From Chloroflexota bacterium (GTDB lineage: Bacteria; Chloroflexota; Dehalococcoidia; Lucifugimonadales; JADFKI01), in NCBI GenBank assembly GCA_022565015.1, contig JADFKI010000070.1, forward strand, positions 1 through 13,262: a stretch of DNA of 13,262 nucleotides. The letters run 5' to 3'. Positions 11,902 to 13,262 of the stretch are shown here, in pieces. The translations under genes were made by a program, and so were the position numbers. Every line of letters starts with the position of its first letter. Position 1 is the first letter of the stretch. A model generated the notes under the pieces. The model did no database searches. It was not told the origin of the DNA and saw only the letters and a program-made list of their open reading frames with translations.

Positions 11902-13262
11902 ATGGCATCCAACAACGGCATTAATCTGAAAAACACCCGTAACATCGGGTTCATAGCGCACATAGACGCCGGTAAGACTACCGTCACCGAGCGTGTGCTT
12001 TTCTTTTCCGGCCGCATCTACAGATTGGGTGGCGTCGACGAGGGCACTACCGCAATGGACTGGATGGCCCAGGAGCGAGAGCGCGGTATAACCATTACCT
12101 CTGCGGCAACATCGGCGAGCTGGAAGGGGTACGACATCAACATTATCGATACCCCCGGCCACGTCGATTTCACCGCCGAAGTGGAGCGAAGCCTCCGAAT
12201 ACTAGATGGCGGTGTTGTTGTGTTTGATGCCGTCGCAGGGGTCCAGTCCCAGTCAGAGACGGTCTGGCGACAGGCGGACCGGTACCACGTACCGAGAATC
12301 TGCTTCGTAAACAAGATGGACCGGGTCGGGGCCGACTTTCAACGGACCATCGATACCATAACCCACCGACTTCGGGCCAACCCAGTGGCAATCCAGATTC
12401 CAATCGGCATCGAAGACAAATTCCGGGGCGTCGTCGACCTGGTCGAAGAGAAGTCCTGGACATGGTCTGAGGAACCTACGGAGGAGCCTAAAGAAGGACC
12501 GGTGCCCGAAGAGCTCATAGAGGAGTGCAAGAACTATCGGGGCGTGCTGATCGAAAAGATCGCCGAGACCGATGACGATCTGCTCCTGAAGTATCTGGAA
12601 GAGAAGGAAATTAGCCGCGACGAGATTAAAAAAGCCCTCAGGAAAGCGACGATAGACTACCGCATCGTTCCGGTGCTGTGCGGCACGGCGCTGAAAAATA
12701 AGGGCATCCAGCCGCTTCTCGATGCCGTAGGAGACTACCTGCCATCACCGATGGACGTGCCCCCCGTCGTAGGGCACGACGTGAAGACCGGCGAAGAGCT
12801 GACCCGTAGACCGAGCCTCGACGATCCCTTTGCCGCGCTCGCTTTCAAGACCGTGTCAGACCCGTTCATAGGCCGCCTGGTCTATTTCAGGGTCTACTCG
12901 GGCAGGATCAAATCTGGGGCGATCATCTATAACTCCACCAGCAAGAAAAGGGAACGCATGGGTCGAATTGTCCAGATGCATGCTCAGCATCGCGAGGAAG
13001 TCGAAGAGGTATATGCCGGTCAGATCGCGGCCGCGGTCGGCCTCAAGGACACCTCCACCGGGGACACCATCTGTGACCAGGATGAGCCCGTCATTTTAGA
13101 GACGATAACGTTCCCCGAGCCGGTGATCTCCGTAGCCATCGAGCCCAAGTCGCGGGCGGACCAGGACAGGCTTTCGGATGCGTTGATTAAACTCTCCGAC
13201 GAAGACCCCACGTTCCATGTAACTTATGCTGAAGAGACCGGTCAGACGATCATGTCCGGCAT
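11902..13262 (+). CDS. fusA: Elongation factor G, N-terminal two thirds
   Basis: The frame is open from ATG 11902 to the right edge, 453 codons plus two bases, out of about 690-700 for EF-G. This translational GTPase drives tRNA-mRNA translocation and, with RRF, ribosome recycling. GTPase motifs are G1 AHIDAGKTT, G2 RERGITIT, G3 DTPGH, G4 NKMD and a G5 CGTALKNKG, which varies from the commoner GSAxKNKG. The G' insert and domain II (PFAALAFKTVSDPFIGRLVY onward) follow, then the start of domain III (FPEPVISVAIEPKSRADQDR). No frameshift was seen. The ribosome site is poor, as for rpsG, pointing to coupled translation. It is third in the str operon; tuf would be expected beyond the edge. Confidence 0.97.
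   Translation, partial: MASNNGINLKNTRNIGFIAHIDAGKTTVTERVLFFSGRIYRLGGVDEGTTAMDWMAQERERGITITSAATSASWKGYDINIIDTPGHVDFTAEVERSLRILDGGVVVFDAVAGVQSQSETVWRQADRYHVPRICFVNKMDRVGADFQRTIDTITHRLRANPVAIQIPIGIEDKFRGVVDLVEEKSWTWSEEPTEEPKEGPVPEELIEECKNYRGVLIEKIAETDDDLLLKYLEEKEISRDEIKKALRKATIDYRIVPVLCGTALKNKGIQPLLDAVGDYLPSPMDVPPVVGHDVKTGEELTRRPSLDDPFAALAFKTVSDPFIGRLVYFRVYSGRIKSGAIIYNSTSKKRERMGRIVQMHAQHREEVEEVYAGQIAAAVGLKDTSTGDTICDQDEPVILETITFPEPVISVAIEPKSRADQDRLSDALIKLSDEDPTFHVTYAEETGQTIMSG

Overview
The window reads as a chromosomal piece of a moderately GC-rich bacterium, most likely Chloroflexota (SAR202/Dehalococcoidia-like). This placement is inferred from gene content: a paired DUF1800/DUF1501 locus with an NHL propeller, a VAO/BBE-type flavoprotein, and housekeeping genes in an order unlike that of Proteobacteria or Firmicutes. 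No sequence search was possible.

Layout. Positions 1-111 (minus) hold the N-terminus of a HAD-superfamily phosphatase that begins at a TTG codon and runs off the left edge. A 59-residue two-helix membrane protein (286-465, minus) lies behind it. A roughly 390-nt stretch without a convincing gene follows and ends in a promoter and operator region for a PerR-type Fur-family regulator (854-1345). Next come a DUF1800 gene (1451-2863) and a DUF1501 gene (2903-4048), a strong hairpin, a cytosolic-looking six-bladed NHL protein (4163-5167), a terminator, an AT-rich leader with a 14-bp tandem repeat, and an FAD-linked oxidoreductase (5363-6796) with its own terminator.

On the minus strand from the right are rplS (L19), then priA, then a HigB/HigA toxin-antitoxin pair with two overlapping TAACG-N5-CGTTA operators. 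The toxin-antitoxin block is bounded by an imperfect 19-bp inverted repeat. Rightward from about 10848 runs the str operon, rpsL-rpsG-fusA. It is driven by a near-consensus sigma-70 promoter with an attenuator-like hairpin in the leader, and fusA is cut by the right edge.

How they fit together. The right third is core translation and replication restart. The left half is an accessory metabolic block in which a peroxide-type sensor sits next to DUF1800/DUF1501/NHL genes and a flavoprotein oxidase. The DUF1800 and DUF1501 proteins lack any visible export signal, which is unusual for these families. No CRISPR array, rRNA, tRNA, transposase or phage gene was found. The more unusual signals are the DUF1800/DUF1501/NHL cluster, the 14-residue insertion in ribosomal protein S12, the double Shine-Dalgarno site with a 7-codon leader ORF before the DUF1800 gene, and related G-rich hairpin repeats around the flavoprotein and higBA.
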